From: Pseudomonadota bacterium
GTDB taxonomy: Bacteria; Pseudomonadota; Alphaproteobacteria; Rhizobiales; Beijerinckiaceae
Length of the DNA: 57,094 nt
Direction of reading: 5' to 3'
Assembly (NCBI GenBank): GCA_023426505.1
Contig: JAFAAP010000288.1
Span: 1-57,094, forward strand
Positions 43,561 through 52,393 of the stretch are shown piece by piece (position 1 is the stretch's first letter; every line of letters starts with the position of its first letter). The notes under the pieces were generated by a model. It saw nothing but the letters and a program-made list of their open reading frames with translations. It searched no databases and was not told where the DNA came from. The translations under genes were made by a program, and so were the position numbers.

Positions 43561-45006
43561 TCATGATCGAACCGGAAAGACGCGCGGGCTCAACTCATCA
43601 AGATGGCGTCCAGCCCAATCACGCTGCGGGGCCGCTGCAATGGCTTCCGCCTGACCTCTTCGCAGCATTTCCACATCTTCACCGATGTCGAAGTCGAGAA
43701 CCTCTCCGTCGCGGACGACCTGCCGCCCGTCGACATAGACGTCCTTGATGGCGCGGTCGTTCGCCGAATAGACGAGGCTCCGGATCGGTTCGTAATCCGG
43801 CTGCATATATGGATTGGTCATGTCGACAACCGAGAAGTCCGCCTTGCAGCCGACGGCAAGGCGTCCCAAGTCGGGCCGACGGATCATATCAGCGCCAACT
43901 GCAGTCGCCGCCATGAAGGAATCGCGTGTGCTGGCAGCCGTGAAGCTTCCCGCCACGATCCGGCCCGCATAACAAGCCATTCTAAGCTCATCCAGCATGT
44001 TGTGCGGGAAGCTGTCAGTGCCGATCCCGCAGGGGATGCCGGCATTCATGTAGCGGCTCAACGTGTTGAGGGCGATCCCACGGCGTGCAAAGACCACAGG
44101 GCAGTGGGCAACCTGCGCGCCACTGTCTCTGAGACGCTCGAAATCGTTGGCATGCGGCCAGTGAATCCAGGGATGGTCGTTGAGGAAAATGCAGTGGCCG
44201 ATAACCGTATCCGGCCCAAGGGCGCCGATTCTGTCGAGCCATTCGATCGGAGTGGCGCCATATCGGCGCATGATTTCCTGGAACTCCACGATGCTTTGCG
44301 CCGCATGGATCTGGATCGGCTGGTTGCGTTCCCGGGCAGCATCGAGAGCATCCCGGATCTGTCCCTCGGTGCAGGTGTCTATCTGTGCGGGACTGATGAA
44401 CCCGGTAATTCGGCCGCTAGGGTGCCTGGATGCAGCGTCCGCGATGTCGATCGCCTCGCGAAGCAGTCGGTCACCGGTCGCAGGATCGAGATCATACTCC
44501 ACCGAGTGCCCGTTGCGCGTTTTCCACGGGCCTGACCGGAACATCCCCCACAGAACGGCTCTGATGCCGGTCTCTGCATATTCGTCGGCCCAACTCTCAC
44601 GCGGGCGACCAAGATCACAGATGGTCGTGACGCCGCTCTTCAAAAGCTCCGACACGGCGACCCGTAGGGCAGGGCGCGTGTATTCCGGGCCGATCTGGAA
44701 AACCGGCATGAATTCGTAGAGAGAGCTCTGCCCAAGCCGCGGGCTGCCCAACTCCTCCAGCATTCCCTTCCAGCCGGGTTCATGTCCCGGATGGCTATGA
44801 ACGTCGACGAAACCGGGCATCAGCATCATCCGGCTGGCGTCGATCTCCACATCGGCTGTGCCTGAGTAGTTCTTCCCGACGTGGATAACCTCATTGCCAC
44901 GAATCGCGAAATCCGCGTCACGCAGGTAGATGTGCGATTGGGACGTCTCATCCCAAGCGATGATCCAGTCGCAATCTTTGAAGAGGGTAACGGTGTTATC
45001 GGCCAT
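43561..45006 (-). CDS. Amidohydrolase (ATZ/TRZ-type chlorohydrolase/deaminase family), copy 1
   Basis: This 481-residue metal-dependent hydrolase has His70-x-His72 (GFVDVHSHPGHEP), further metal His in IQIHAAQS and VIGHCIFLND, and the Asp in CGIGTDSFPHNML. This set fits mononuclear Zn/Fe enzymes of the TRZ/ATZ type that hydrolyse or deaminate N-heterocycles. It is paralogous to the protein encoded at 45755-47212: both share D-WIIAWDE/WVVTWDE near the N-terminus, GFV-VH-H, and a C-terminal YVDG-x-VVR. It follows the racemase-family gene on the same strand after a gap of 89 bases. The substrate is unknown. Confidence 0.88.
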   Translation of the reverse strand: MADNTVTLFKDCDWIIAWDETSQSHIYLRDADFAIRGNEVIHVGKNYSGTADVEIDASRMMLMPGFVDVHSHPGHEPGWKGMLEELGSPRLGQSSLYEFMPVFQIGPEYTRPALRVAVSELLKSGVTTICDLGRPRESWADEYAETGIRAVLWGMFRSGPWKTRNGHSVEYDLDPATGDRLLREAIDIADAASRHPSGRITGFISPAQIDTCTEGQIRDALDAARERNQPIQIHAAQSIVEFQEIMRRYGATPIEWLDRIGALGPDTVIGHCIFLNDHPWIHWPHANDFERLRDSGAQVAHCPVVFARRGIALNTLSRYMNAGIPCGIGTDSFPHNMLDELRMACYAGRIVAGSFTAASTRDSFMAATAVGADMIRRPDLGRLAVGCKADFSVVDMTNPYMQPDYEPIRSLVYSANDRAIKDVYVDGRQVVRDGEVLDFDIGEDVEMLRRGQAEAIAAAPQRDWAGRHLDELSPRVFPVRS

Positions 45007-45095
45007 TTGCGGTTCCGTCGAGACAGGTCAGAGGTTCAGAAAGGAGGTAGATTCAGTCGGCGATCGTTATGTACATCGAGGGAGTGTTCCGGCAT

Positions 45096-45758
45096 TCACG
45101 CGCCCTGAAGTCGAGCACGTCCTACGGCCATCGTGACCGCAGCCTGCGTCGGCTCTACCACCGGCACGCCGACGGCATGCTCGAGTGAAGCACGAAAACG
45201 CGCCATGCCCGCACAGCCCATGACGAGCACATCCGCGCCATGAGTGTCTCTCAGTGCTTGTCCGACCTGGACCATACGCCCGAAGGTACGTTCGTCATCT
45301 GCAAGCTCTGCCACTCCAAGACCGATCGCAAGATCACCCGCGAGGCGCTGTGTGACGCCCATGGCGCCGAAGTAGCGCAGGTGCCGGGGAATCGAGGTCG
45401 GCAAAATGGCGATGACGCCAAATCTCTGGCCGAGCGTTAGTGCGGTGAGTACCCCACACTCTGCGATGCCCAGCACTGGGCGTTTGCTCTGCTCCCTCAA
45501 AGCGTGAAGACCGGGATCTGAAAAGCACGCAATGACGAAAGCTGCCGCATCGTCCTCGAGCTCTGTGGCCTTGCGAAGCAAGGGCGCGACGACTCCGTCA
45601 ACATCCCGTTGTGATTGGATGCCAGGAGGTCCTTCGCTCAGTGAGACGCAGGTTATCCCCGGTCCGTCGACACTTCGTAGCGGTGCGACAGCGGCATCGA
45701 TCCCGCGGGTTACAGCTTCTGACGAGTTCGGATTGATGACATAAATCGTCTGGCTCAT
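45096..45758 (-). CDS. Asp/Glu/hydantoin racemase family protein
   Basis: This 220-residue cytoplasmic protein has two candidate catalytic cysteines, Cys78 (FVIACFSDPGL) and Cys182 (LVMGCAGMARF), placed as in hydantoin racemases and maleate isomerases. INPNSSEAVTRGID is the typical hydantoin-racemase N-terminus. Its start overlaps the stop of the upstream amidohydrolase by four bases. With a hydantoinase-family gene just upstream, racemisation of 5-substituted hydantoins is the best guess. An allantoin-type or maleamate substrate remains possible. Confidence 0.87.
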   Translation of the reverse strand: MSQTIYVINPNSSEAVTRGIDAAVAPLRSVDGPGITCVSLSEGPPGIQSQRDVDGVVAPLLRKATELEDDAAAFVIACFSDPGLHALREQSKRPVLGIAECGVLTALTLGQRFGVIAILPTSIPRHLRYFGAMGVTQRLAGDLAIGLGVAELADDERTFGRMVQVGQALRDTHGADVLVMGCAGMARFRASLEHAVGVPVVEPTQAAVTMAVGRARLQGA

Positions 45759-47212
45759 GGTGTGGCTTGGATATGTGAGAGCGGAAGGGAGTACGGTGCG
45801 AGCTCCGCGATCGATCGCGACTGCGGATCCGATTTCTCGGCGCGCCGCACCGCGCGCGTTTGAGCATCCTGGAGTTCCCGTACTGCGCCGTCATAATCGA
45901 GATTGCTGATCCGGCCAGACCTGACGACCGGAGATCCGTCCACATAGACGTCGCGTACTGCCCGTTCTGCCGCGCAATGGATGAGGTTCCGCAGCGGGTC
46001 ATGGACGGGCTGCATCGCGGGGTGATGCATATCGACTAGGACCAAATCGGCCTTCGCACCCTGGCAGAGGCGGCCGATATCATCACGTCCCAAAGCCCTC
46101 GCTCCTCCGGTCGTGGCAGCCTCGAAAAGAGTTCCGGTGTTGAGGTCGTGCACAGAACGGCCGGCGATGCGGGAACATATCATTGCCTCGCGCAACTCCT
46201 CGAGCATGTTGAACGGATAGCTGTCCGTTCCGATGCCGACATTCACACCGGCGCACCTGTAGGAGCCGAGGCTCTCCAAGGTCATGCCGCTCCGTGCAAA
46301 CGTAACCGGGCAATGGGCAACCGATGTCCCGCTGTGCGCGAGGCGATCGAGATCGTCGTGGCTCCTTTGGCGTGTCCATGAATGCTGATCGATGAAGATG
46401 CAGTGCCCGAGAATGAGATCAGCGCCCAAAATCCCGAGGCGCTCGAGCATCGCCGGAGCTGTTTCCCCGGTTCGACGCAGCAGTTCCTCATGTTCGGCCA
46501 TGGTCTGTGCCGCATGAATCGTAATGCGGATTCCACGCCGGCGTGCTTCTGCGACAGCCTCCAGGAGCAGTTCCTCGGAGCAGGTCTCGATCTGTGAGGG
46601 CGTCATGACCCCATCGATGCGGCCTGAAGGATCTTCTCTCGCTTGATCCAGGAAGGCCAAGGCCCCGGCATACCGCTCCCGACCGAGTGCATGGTCCCAT
46701 TCGTAATCGAGGCGATGGCTGTCAGTCATCTTCCACTGGGCCTCGCGGAAGCCGGGCGCCAGATAGGCGCGCAGACCGCTGTCCCTCGCAAGCGATAGCC
46801 ATCTCGAATGAGGCGAGGCGATGTCGAGGAAAGTCGTGACCCCGCTTTTCATCAGGTCGCCCAGCATCACCACTTGGCAGGCAGCCTTCGCGTCGTCATC
46901 AGCGTCGATCAGCGCCGAGTATTCATAAAGTGCGTTTCCCCAAAGCGCGGCGGTGCCGACATCCTCAAAGAGCCCCTTGGCGATTGGCTCGTCTCCCGAA
47001 TGGCAATGGACGTTCACAAAGCCTGGCAGCGCCATGACACCGGCGCCAGCGATCTCGTCGTCGAAAGACCCCTGGTAGTGATCGCCGATATGGAGGATTC
47101 CCTTCGATGAGAAGGCGACATCGGCGTTCTGACGATAGATATGCCGCGAATCCGCCTCGTCCCATGTCACCACCCACGCGGCGTTGCGGATTACGGTCAC
47201 TCTCGCGTTCAT
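45755..47212 (-). CDS. Amidohydrolase (ATZ/TRZ-type), copy 2
   Basis: This 485-residue enzyme has His69-x-His71 (GFVNVHCHSGDEP), His in IRITIHAAQTMAEHEELL, His in LILGHCIFIDQHSW, and the Asp in VGIGTDSYPFNMLEELREAM. It aligns along its whole length with the protein encoded at 43561-45006, including conserved positions around the active site, so they arose by duplication. It overlaps the racemase start by four bases, showing translational coupling. The pair may act on related substrates or form a two-step deamidation. Confidence 0.88.
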   Translation of the reverse strand: MNARVTVIRNAAWVVTWDEADSRHIYRQNADVAFSSKGILHIGDHYQGSFDDEIAGAGVMALPGFVNVHCHSGDEPIAKGLFEDVGTAALWGNALYEYSALIDADDDAKAACQVVMLGDLMKSGVTTFLDIASPHSRWLSLARDSGLRAYLAPGFREAQWKMTDSHRLDYEWDHALGRERYAGALAFLDQAREDPSGRIDGVMTPSQIETCSEELLLEAVAEARRRGIRITIHAAQTMAEHEELLRRTGETAPAMLERLGILGADLILGHCIFIDQHSWTRQRSHDDLDRLAHSGTSVAHCPVTFARSGMTLESLGSYRCAGVNVGIGTDSYPFNMLEELREAMICSRIAGRSVHDLNTGTLFEAATTGGARALGRDDIGRLCQGAKADLVLVDMHHPAMQPVHDPLRNLIHCAAERAVRDVYVDGSPVVRSGRISNLDYDGAVRELQDAQTRAVRRAEKSDPQSRSIAELAPYSLPLSHIQATP

Positions 47213-47258
47213 GGCTCGCTCAATGATGGGGTCTGGAGAAGCAGGGATGTCACAGGAT

Positions 47259-48722
47259 TCATAGAAGGTGGGCGCCGAAATTCCGGACAGGATCGAATTC
47301 CGGACTAAGGGGGCCAGCTGGGCGCATGGAAGGTGCGACCGTACGCAACTGAAGACGTCCGGATCCGGGCGGAGCCTGCAATCTCCTATCCGAGATGATC
47401 ACCTCGCCCCGACGCAGGACGGTTTCAGGCCATCCTCTTATCCTTCTGCCCGCGTAGGGATTGTAGCCCACATTGTCGTGGAGCCCGTCGTCCGCCATAT
47501 CGACGATGCGATCCGGATTCCAGATCGCGACATCCGCGTCCGCGCCAACAGCAATGGCACCCTTTCGCGGATGCAGGCCATAGAGTTTCGCGGGTGCCGT
47601 GGCCGTGATGTCGACGAATTTCTCCAGAGACGAGCGGCCTTCGCTCACCATTGCGTTGAAGAGCAGCGGAAGGCGGGTTTCAAGGCCCGGAAGTCCGTTG
47701 GCGATCTGCTTGAAGTTTGCCTCCGACCCTTCGGACAACTTCCCTGTAGCGTCGTATCGGTATGGAGCATGATCCGAGGAGACCAACTGGAGATCCCCGA
47801 GTTCCAGGCTACGCCAAAGTGCGTCCTGATCCGCAGTCGATCGGGGAGGTGGGCTGCACATCCATTTGGCGCCCTCCAGGCCTGGCTTATCGAGATCGGA
47901 AGCCGTCAGAAACAGGTATTGCGGGCACGTTTCTGCGAAGACCTTGATGCCTTCTCCGCGAGCGCGTCTGATGACGGCCGCGCCCTCAGCTGTCGAGACA
48001 TGGAACAGCATGATAGGCTGGTCGAGCAACTGAGAGAAACGGATCAGCCGCTCGAAAGCTTCGATTTCACAGACCCTTGGGTGACTGACGCCATGGTACT
48101 TTGGGGCCAGATATCCTCTCGAGACCAGCCGGTCGGCCATCCATTTGATCATGCCGTGATTTTCAGCATGAGCGCAGACCAGAGCCCCGTGCTTTCGCGC
48201 TACCATCATGACGTCGAGCACCTGTTCGTCCAGAAGACGGACGCGGTCATACGTCATGAAAATCTTGATCGACCGGTGTCCGGCCTCGATCAGATGCGGG
48301 AGATCCTGCTCCAGGGTCTGGGGAGTCGGATCGGAGATCCAGAGATGGAACGCGTAGTCAGTAACGGCGCCCCGTTCTGCGAGCCTGGAGTAGTCTTCAA
48401 CGACTCTCCTGAGATTATCGCCGCGATGCTGCGCGGCAAAAGATATGACGGTTGTCGTGCCTCCGAACGCTGCGGAGCGAGTAGCGGTCTCGAATGTGTC
48501 GGCATTCATCAACCCGCCGCCTGATAGCTGCTCGATATGGCAGTGAGCGTCGACGCCGCCGGGAAGAACCAGGCGGTCTGATGCGTCTATCTCGCGGCGC
48601 CCGTTTGGAAGGCCCTTCCCAAGAGCGGCAATCGTACCATCACGAATGGCGACATCCATGGACGTTACGCCCTCTGTGGTCACCACGCTTCCACCCCTGA
48701 TCACCAGATCGTATCCGGTCAC
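47259..48722 (-). CDS. Dihydropyrimidinase/D-hydantoinase
   Basis: This 487-residue cyclic amidase opens dihydropyrimidines or 5-substituted hydantoins to N-carbamoyl acids. Metal ligands are His60-x-His62 (GGVDAHCHIEQLSGG), the carboxylatable Lys153 (HRSIKIFMTYD), His in VCAHAENHG, His in LFHVSTAEGA and the Asp in LVSSDHAPYR. The GTG at 48722 is preferred because GGAGGG is five to seven bases upstream; GTG codons at 48725 and 48734 are also in frame. It is divergent from the FCD-GntR regulator. No carbamoylase gene follows. Confidence 0.92.
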   Translation of the reverse strand: MTGYDLVIRGGSVVTTEGVTSMDVAIRDGTIAALGKGLPNGRREIDASDRLVLPGGVDAHCHIEQLSGGGLMNADTFETATRSAAFGGTTTVISFAAQHRGDNLRRVVEDYSRLAERGAVTDYAFHLWISDPTPQTLEQDLPHLIEAGHRSIKIFMTYDRVRLLDEQVLDVMMVARKHGALVCAHAENHGMIKWMADRLVSRGYLAPKYHGVSHPRVCEIEAFERLIRFSQLLDQPIMLFHVSTAEGAAVIRRARGEGIKVFAETCPQYLFLTASDLDKPGLEGAKWMCSPPPRSTADQDALWRSLELGDLQLVSSDHAPYRYDATGKLSEGSEANFKQIANGLPGLETRLPLLFNAMVSEGRSSLEKFVDITATAPAKLYGLHPRKGAIAVGADADVAIWNPDRIVDMADDGLHDNVGYNPYAGRRIRGWPETVLRRGEVIISDRRLQAPPGSGRLQLRTVAPSMRPAGPLSPEFDPVRNFGAHLL

Positions 48723-48744
48723 CACACCCTCCACGGATCGCGGG

Positions 48745-48783
48745 ATTGTATTACAATGCAGTTTGTATACAATCGGTATTGTA
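48745..48783. promoter_or_regulatory. Palindrome cluster, probable operator of the adjacent FCD-GntR regulator
   Basis: Three elements overlap in the divergent promoter: ATTGTATTACAAT (48745-48757, perfect with a one-base centre), TTGTATACAA (48763-48772, perfect), and the inverted pair TACAAT/ATTGTA (48768-48783, four-base spacer). They share the half-site TTGTA/TACAA, which is typical for FCD-GntR operators. It sits 12-60 bases upstream of the hydantoinase start. Confidence 0.7.
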
Positions 48784-48876
48784 AGCAGACCGGCAATGCG
48801 GCAGCAAGGGGAAACTTGTCAGTTGTCTGCTGGAATGGCTGGCGTGGGAGTTTTCGGAGAGGGACGGAGACATCGG

Positions 48877-49524
48877 ATGGATGTGGAGGCCTTTACGGCG
48901 ACTCGCGGACAAGCAACCTACCATCGCTTGCGAGAAATGATCCTCGACGGCACTTTTCCAGTCGGTACCCCGTTGCAGGAGAACATGCTCGCAGCAAGGC
49001 TAGGAGTTTCGCGGACGCCGGTCCGGGAGGCTCTGGCGCAACTGATCAACGAAGGCCTCGTTTCCCGCATCTCGGGCCTCACCCCAACCGTGAGGCGGCT
49101 GTCGATCGACGAGTTCATCGAGATCCTCCACATGCGGCGTCTTCTGGAGGTTGAAGCAGCAGGTAGAGCGGCGGAAGCCGGTGGGACGGGAGATCTTCCG
49201 ATCATACGCGAACGGATTGTCGCCTTCATATCGGGTGAGCAACCCAGCCCTGAGGATCATACGGCACTGGATGACCGCCTGCACGCTACATTGGCGGAGT
49301 TGTCGGGCTCGAAATTGTTGGCGCGCTACGTCACGGATCTCCGATCAAAGACGAGAATGTTCGATAAAGGGCGTCTCCCCGAACGTTTTCTGCCTGGCAG
49401 CAGGGAGCACTTGGCGATCATAGATGCCGTGCTGGCACAGCGTTCAGCAGAGGCCCAACATGCTATGCGTGAGCACCTCGACAACGTGCGGGAGAGCATT
49501 CTGCGTTACCTGCGCAGATTATAA
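48877..49524 (+). CDS. GntR-family regulator, FCD subfamily
   Basis: This 215-residue regulator has TYHRLREMILDGTFPVGTPLQENMLAARLGVSRTPVREALAQL as its winged helix, with an FCD domain following. The expected His/Asp ligand positions are in LDDRLHATLAELSGS and SREHLAIIDAVLAQRSAEAQHAM. It presumably represses the divergent hydantoinase-racemase-amidohydrolase operon and itself. The ATG at 48877 follows GGGACGGAG. A second ATG at 48835 would add 14 residues without improving the domain. Confidence 0.87.
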   Translation: MDVEAFTATRGQATYHRLREMILDGTFPVGTPLQENMLAARLGVSRTPVREALAQLINEGLVSRISGLTPTVRRLSIDEFIEILHMRRLLEVEAAGRAAEAGGTGDLPIIRERIVAFISGEQPSPEDHTALDDRLHATLAELSGSKLLARYVTDLRSKTRMFDKGRLPERFLPGSREHLAIIDAVLAQRSAEAQHAMREHLDNVRESILRYLRRL

Positions 49525-49577
49525 GATATTTTGGGAACAAAACGAGTGGCTGCTCCGGGCATGCCACGTAAGAGGCA

Positions 49578-49606
49578 TCAGGCGAGACTTTGCGCATCTC
49601 GCCTGA
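49578..49606. terminator. Hairpin between GntR and glycine-zipper genes, weak terminator candidate
   Basis: Perfect 10-bp arms TCAGGCGAGA and TCTCGCCTGA flank a nine-base loop in the convergent gap. Neither side has a clear T tract, so a bidirectional terminator is possible but unproven. Confidence 0.4.
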
Positions 49607-49633
49607 AGGATTGTAGACAAACAATCAAACGGC

Positions 49634-49954
49634 TCAGCAGTCTGTCCGCTGCTTCGTCGTTGTATCGCCGAACTCGTCGGTCTTCTGCTTTGTCGTAGTC
49701 GAGCAACCGACACTTCCCGTGGTATCGACATTGCGGTGCTCGATCGTAACGTTCTGCTGGTCTGGGCCTGAAGCTGCGCCGCCGACGGCGCCACCCACGC
49801 CCGCACCCACGGCAGCTCCGACAGGTCCACCAACCGCAGCACCGGCTGCTCCACCAGCCGCTGCGCCTGCAGCGGCGCCCGCGGTCTCTGCCAGCGTAGG
49901 GCTAGGGAGTACGAGCGCAGCAGCAATCAGAGAATATCCTATCGCACGATGCAT
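49634..49954 (-). CDS. Secreted glycine-zipper protein
   Basis: This 106-residue protein has a signal peptide (IGYSLIAAALVLPSPTLA) and a Gly/Ala zipper of about 40 residues (AGAAAGAAAGGAAGAAVGG and onward) that could insert into or cross a membrane. A polar tail ends in Cys (TKQKTDEFGDTTTKQRTDC). No enzymatic motif is visible. Small zipper proteins of this kind are common in rhizobial envelopes; the role is unknown. Confidence 0.75.
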   Translation of the reverse strand: MHRAIGYSLIAAALVLPSPTLAETAGAAAGAAAGGAAGAAVGGPVGAAVGAGVGGAVGGAASGPDQQNVTIEHRNVDTTGSVGCSTTTKQKTDEFGDTTTKQRTDC

Positions 49955-50035
49955 AGGCCACCTCCACCTTCTCGCCCGGATCCATGATCGGCTGCGGAAT
50001 CAACAGCACAAGCCGGTTGTGGTTTCAGCTTGGCG

Positions 50036-50347
50036 TTATTCCGGAGATGTCCTGCCAAGCGCGGCGTAGGCAACCTTGATCCGATCAAGGCCTTCTGGTG
50101 TGAGAGGATCGACCCGCAGAATTGGAAAGCCTCCACGAGACTGCCGGTGAGAGAAAACAAGACGGACATAGCCGCCGGTTTCGAGGGGGAGGAAGTACAA
50201 CCCGTCCGACTCGCCTGTCAGGAAGCACCGCAGGCCTATGTAGAAACTCTCCTCGAAGCCCTTTACTGCTTTCCGTACGATCGGGTGCAGGACCAGGGTG
50301 ATGTTCTTGCTTTCGCAAACTTCTTCGACGCTTTCGAAATTCAACAC
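50036..50347 (-). CDS. Small hypothetical protein
   Basis: I do not recognise this 103-residue protein. The readable core is LNFESVEEVCESKNITLVLHPIVRKAV with FYIGLRCFLTGESDGLYFLPLETGG, and it ends in VAYAALGRTSPE. A GTG at 50347 has GAGG seven bases upstream. The 70 codons upstream of it look non-coding. It could be an orphan cytoplasmic protein. Confidence 0.5.
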   Translation of the reverse strand: MLNFESVEEVCESKNITLVLHPIVRKAVKGFEESFYIGLRCFLTGESDGLYFLPLETGGYVRLVFSHRQSRGGFPILRVDPLTPEGLDRIKVAYAALGRTSPE

Positions 50348-50573
50348 GCTTGAGCCTCGCTCGCGAGATGGCCTGGTGCCATTGTGCTGAATCAACGCGG
50401 TTGGGGACGAAACGGTTCTCCTACGGAGAGACAGATCGGAAATTGGCCATGTGGCTGTGAAATAATTCCAGCCGCGGCACGATCCCGACCGTATCGTCGG
50501 TGTCACGGACAAGTGTGATAAGCTGGATAAGATCCAGCAGCCTGAAAGGCCGCACAAGCAAGAGACGGATCGC

Positions 50574-50861
50574 CTATTCCGGTTGAGCGTGATCGGCGAG
50601 AGCTTTCAGCAGTTCCAGGCATTTATCCGCAACGACGCGGGGAACCCGCTGATCGCCATCGTAATGGCGCATCGCGACAGCATTCGCCTGCTCGAAGAGG
50701 TCACTCAGATTACCCGTGATGAAGGGGCGGACGCTCGGGAAATCGAGGGCTGTCCGCCGGGGATCACAAATATCGGTTTGCCCACGAGGCCGGAAGAGAG
50801 CCAAGACCTCACATTGCTCGGCGCCCTTCCTCAGGCTTTCGAACGCGATGATCTCGGCCAT
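50574..50861 (-). CDS. Small hypothetical protein
   Basis: This 95-residue protein, MAEIIAFESLRKGAEQCEVL to LALADHAQPE-like end, is helical and slightly acidic with two cysteines. AGGAG lies five bases before the ATG at 50861. I do not recognise the family. Confidence 0.55.
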   Translation of the reverse strand: MAEIIAFESLRKGAEQCEVLALFRPRGQTDICDPRRTALDFPSVRPFITGNLSDLFEQANAVAMRHYDGDQRVPRVVADKCLELLKALADHAQPE

Positions 50862-51007
50862 ACCCACTCCTGTGCCTTCCTAAACTCTTGAGCTTTCTAC
50901 TCTCGGGCGGCACGATGGTTCCGACTATTTTGGGGTAGCGAGCAGGCTGATCACAACTTCAAAGGATGCTTGCCCCGTTGATGGCAAGCCCCCGGTGCGG
51001 GCCGAAC

Positions 51008-51223
51008 TCAATGACTGTCCGTCGGCTGATCGACGAGCCGTTTGATCTCAAAGATCATGAGTATCAGGAATGAAGACAGAACAAGGATGTTCAGCACACT
51101 CGTGAGCGCCTTCGGACTGACGCCGGAACCGGAGGATACCAGGGCGAGCAGGATCAAAAAAGGAAGACCGAGCACAATCGCCAGCACGGCGATGAAGGAA
51201 CGTGGCAGCATGGCTGAGACCAT
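51008..51223 (-). CDS. Small two-helix membrane protein
   Basis: Two hydrophobic stretches, FIAVLAIVLGLPFLILLALV and VLNILVLSSFLILMIF, joined by a polar loop, predict a small inner-membrane protein of about 71 residues. The start is uncertain: ATGs at 51223 and 51211 are both possible and neither has a strong ribosome site. The function is unknown. It is divergent from the 3-hydroxyisobutyrate-dehydrogenase-like gene. Confidence 0.5.
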   Translation of the reverse strand: MVSAMLPRSFIAVLAIVLGLPFLILLALVSSGSGVSPKALTSVLNILVLSSFLILMIFEIKRLVDQPTDSH

Positions 51224-51366
51224 TCGACTTTCGAGGACGTTGCTATCATACAATGGAGAAAGGGGGAGAAAATGCGGCCAAGGGCCCATAGGCTCGAAGC
51301 CGATCCTATTGTGAGAACGAGTGTGCAGCATTCGTGACGGCCAACGCAAGTTCGGAGGAAAATCGG

Positions 51367-52266
51367 GTGAAGGAACGGATCGGATTTATCGGCGTCGGTC
51401 TTATGGGGCACGGAATGGCCGGGAACCTCGTTGACAAGGGCTGGCCCCTGACTGTCGTTGGGCATCGCAATCGTGCGCCGATCGAGGACCTCAAGGCGCG
51501 CGGGGCCGAAGAAGCCGCTACGGCACGGGAGCTCGCGCTACAGTCGGACGTCGTCCTGCTTTGCGTTACTGGATCACCTGAAGTCCAAGCAGTCATATCG
51601 GGGCCGGATGGCCTCGCCGCGGCGGGAAAGCCTCTCCTGATCATTGACTGCTCCACGTCCGATCCGTCGGTAACGACCCGCCTGGCCGGCGATTTGGCAA
51701 AGAGAAACGTTACTCTCATCGATGCTCCTCTCAGCCGCACGCCGGCGGATGCCCATGCCGGAACTCTCGATGTCATGGTTGGCGGCGATCCAGACGTGGT
51801 AGCGCGCGCCCGACCGGTCCTTGATGCCTTTGCGGCGCGTGTCGTCCATACCGGTCCCACCGGAACGGGGCACACCATGAAGCTCCTGAACAATTTCCTC
51901 TCCATGGGATATGCTGCGCTTTATTCCGAGGCGCTGGCCCTTGGAACAAAAGCCGGGCTGACACCCCAGGTCTTTGACAGCGTCATTCGTGGAGGGCGGA
52001 TGGACTGTCCATTCTATCAAACCTTCTTCAAATGGGTGCTCGACCGGGATCCGAATGCCCACAAGTTCGCTATCCGCAATGGCTTGAAAGACATGACGTA
52101 CCTAGCATCCTTTGCCAACGCCGCCGGATTGGCGAACCCGATGGGCGCGGCTGTGCGGAACAGCTTCGCTCTTGCCGTCGGCACGGGGCATGGAGAAGAC
52201 TACGTGCCCATGCTTGCGGACGTCATTGCCGGCCTCAACGGCGTCTCCCCTCGTGGGACGACATAA
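51367..52266 (+). CDS. 3-Hydroxyisobutyrate dehydrogenase family protein
   Basis: This 299-residue cytoplasmic NAD(P)-dependent dehydrogenase has the Rossmann motif GFIGVGLMGHGMAGNL. The substrate-binding motif appears as DAPLSRTPADAHAGTLDVMVGG, and the catalytic Lys lies in TGHTMKLLNNFLSMGY. Related enzymes act on 3-hydroxyisobutyrate, tartronate semialdehyde or other beta-hydroxy acids. The GTG at 51367 with CGGAGGA upstream is preferred over a longer start at 51334. There are no obvious operon partners. Confidence 0.9.
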   Translation: MKERIGFIGVGLMGHGMAGNLVDKGWPLTVVGHRNRAPIEDLKARGAEEAATARELALQSDVVLLCVTGSPEVQAVISGPDGLAAAGKPLLIIDCSTSDPSVTTRLAGDLAKRNVTLIDAPLSRTPADAHAGTLDVMVGGDPDVVARARPVLDAFAARVVHTGPTGTGHTMKLLNNFLSMGYAALYSEALALGTKAGLTPQVFDSVIRGGRMDCPFYQTFFKWVLDRDPNAHKFAIRNGLKDMTYLASFANAAGLANPMGAAVRNSFALAVGTGHGEDYVPMLADVIAGLNGVSPRGTT

Positions 52267-52393
52267 ATGAACGGAAGATACGCCCGCTCGGATCATCGAA
52301 GCACTTGACGAATCCTGGCTCAGGTGCAGGCTCCATCGAACAATCGCTATCCTAACCCGAAAGGCAGGACAGCGCTGAGTGGAGGAGTGTCCC

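Noticed and set aside
47268..48524. 418-codon plus-strand frame opposite the hydantoinase
   Set aside because: The minus strand carries all metal ligands of a dihydropyrimidinase; the plus frame has no domain.
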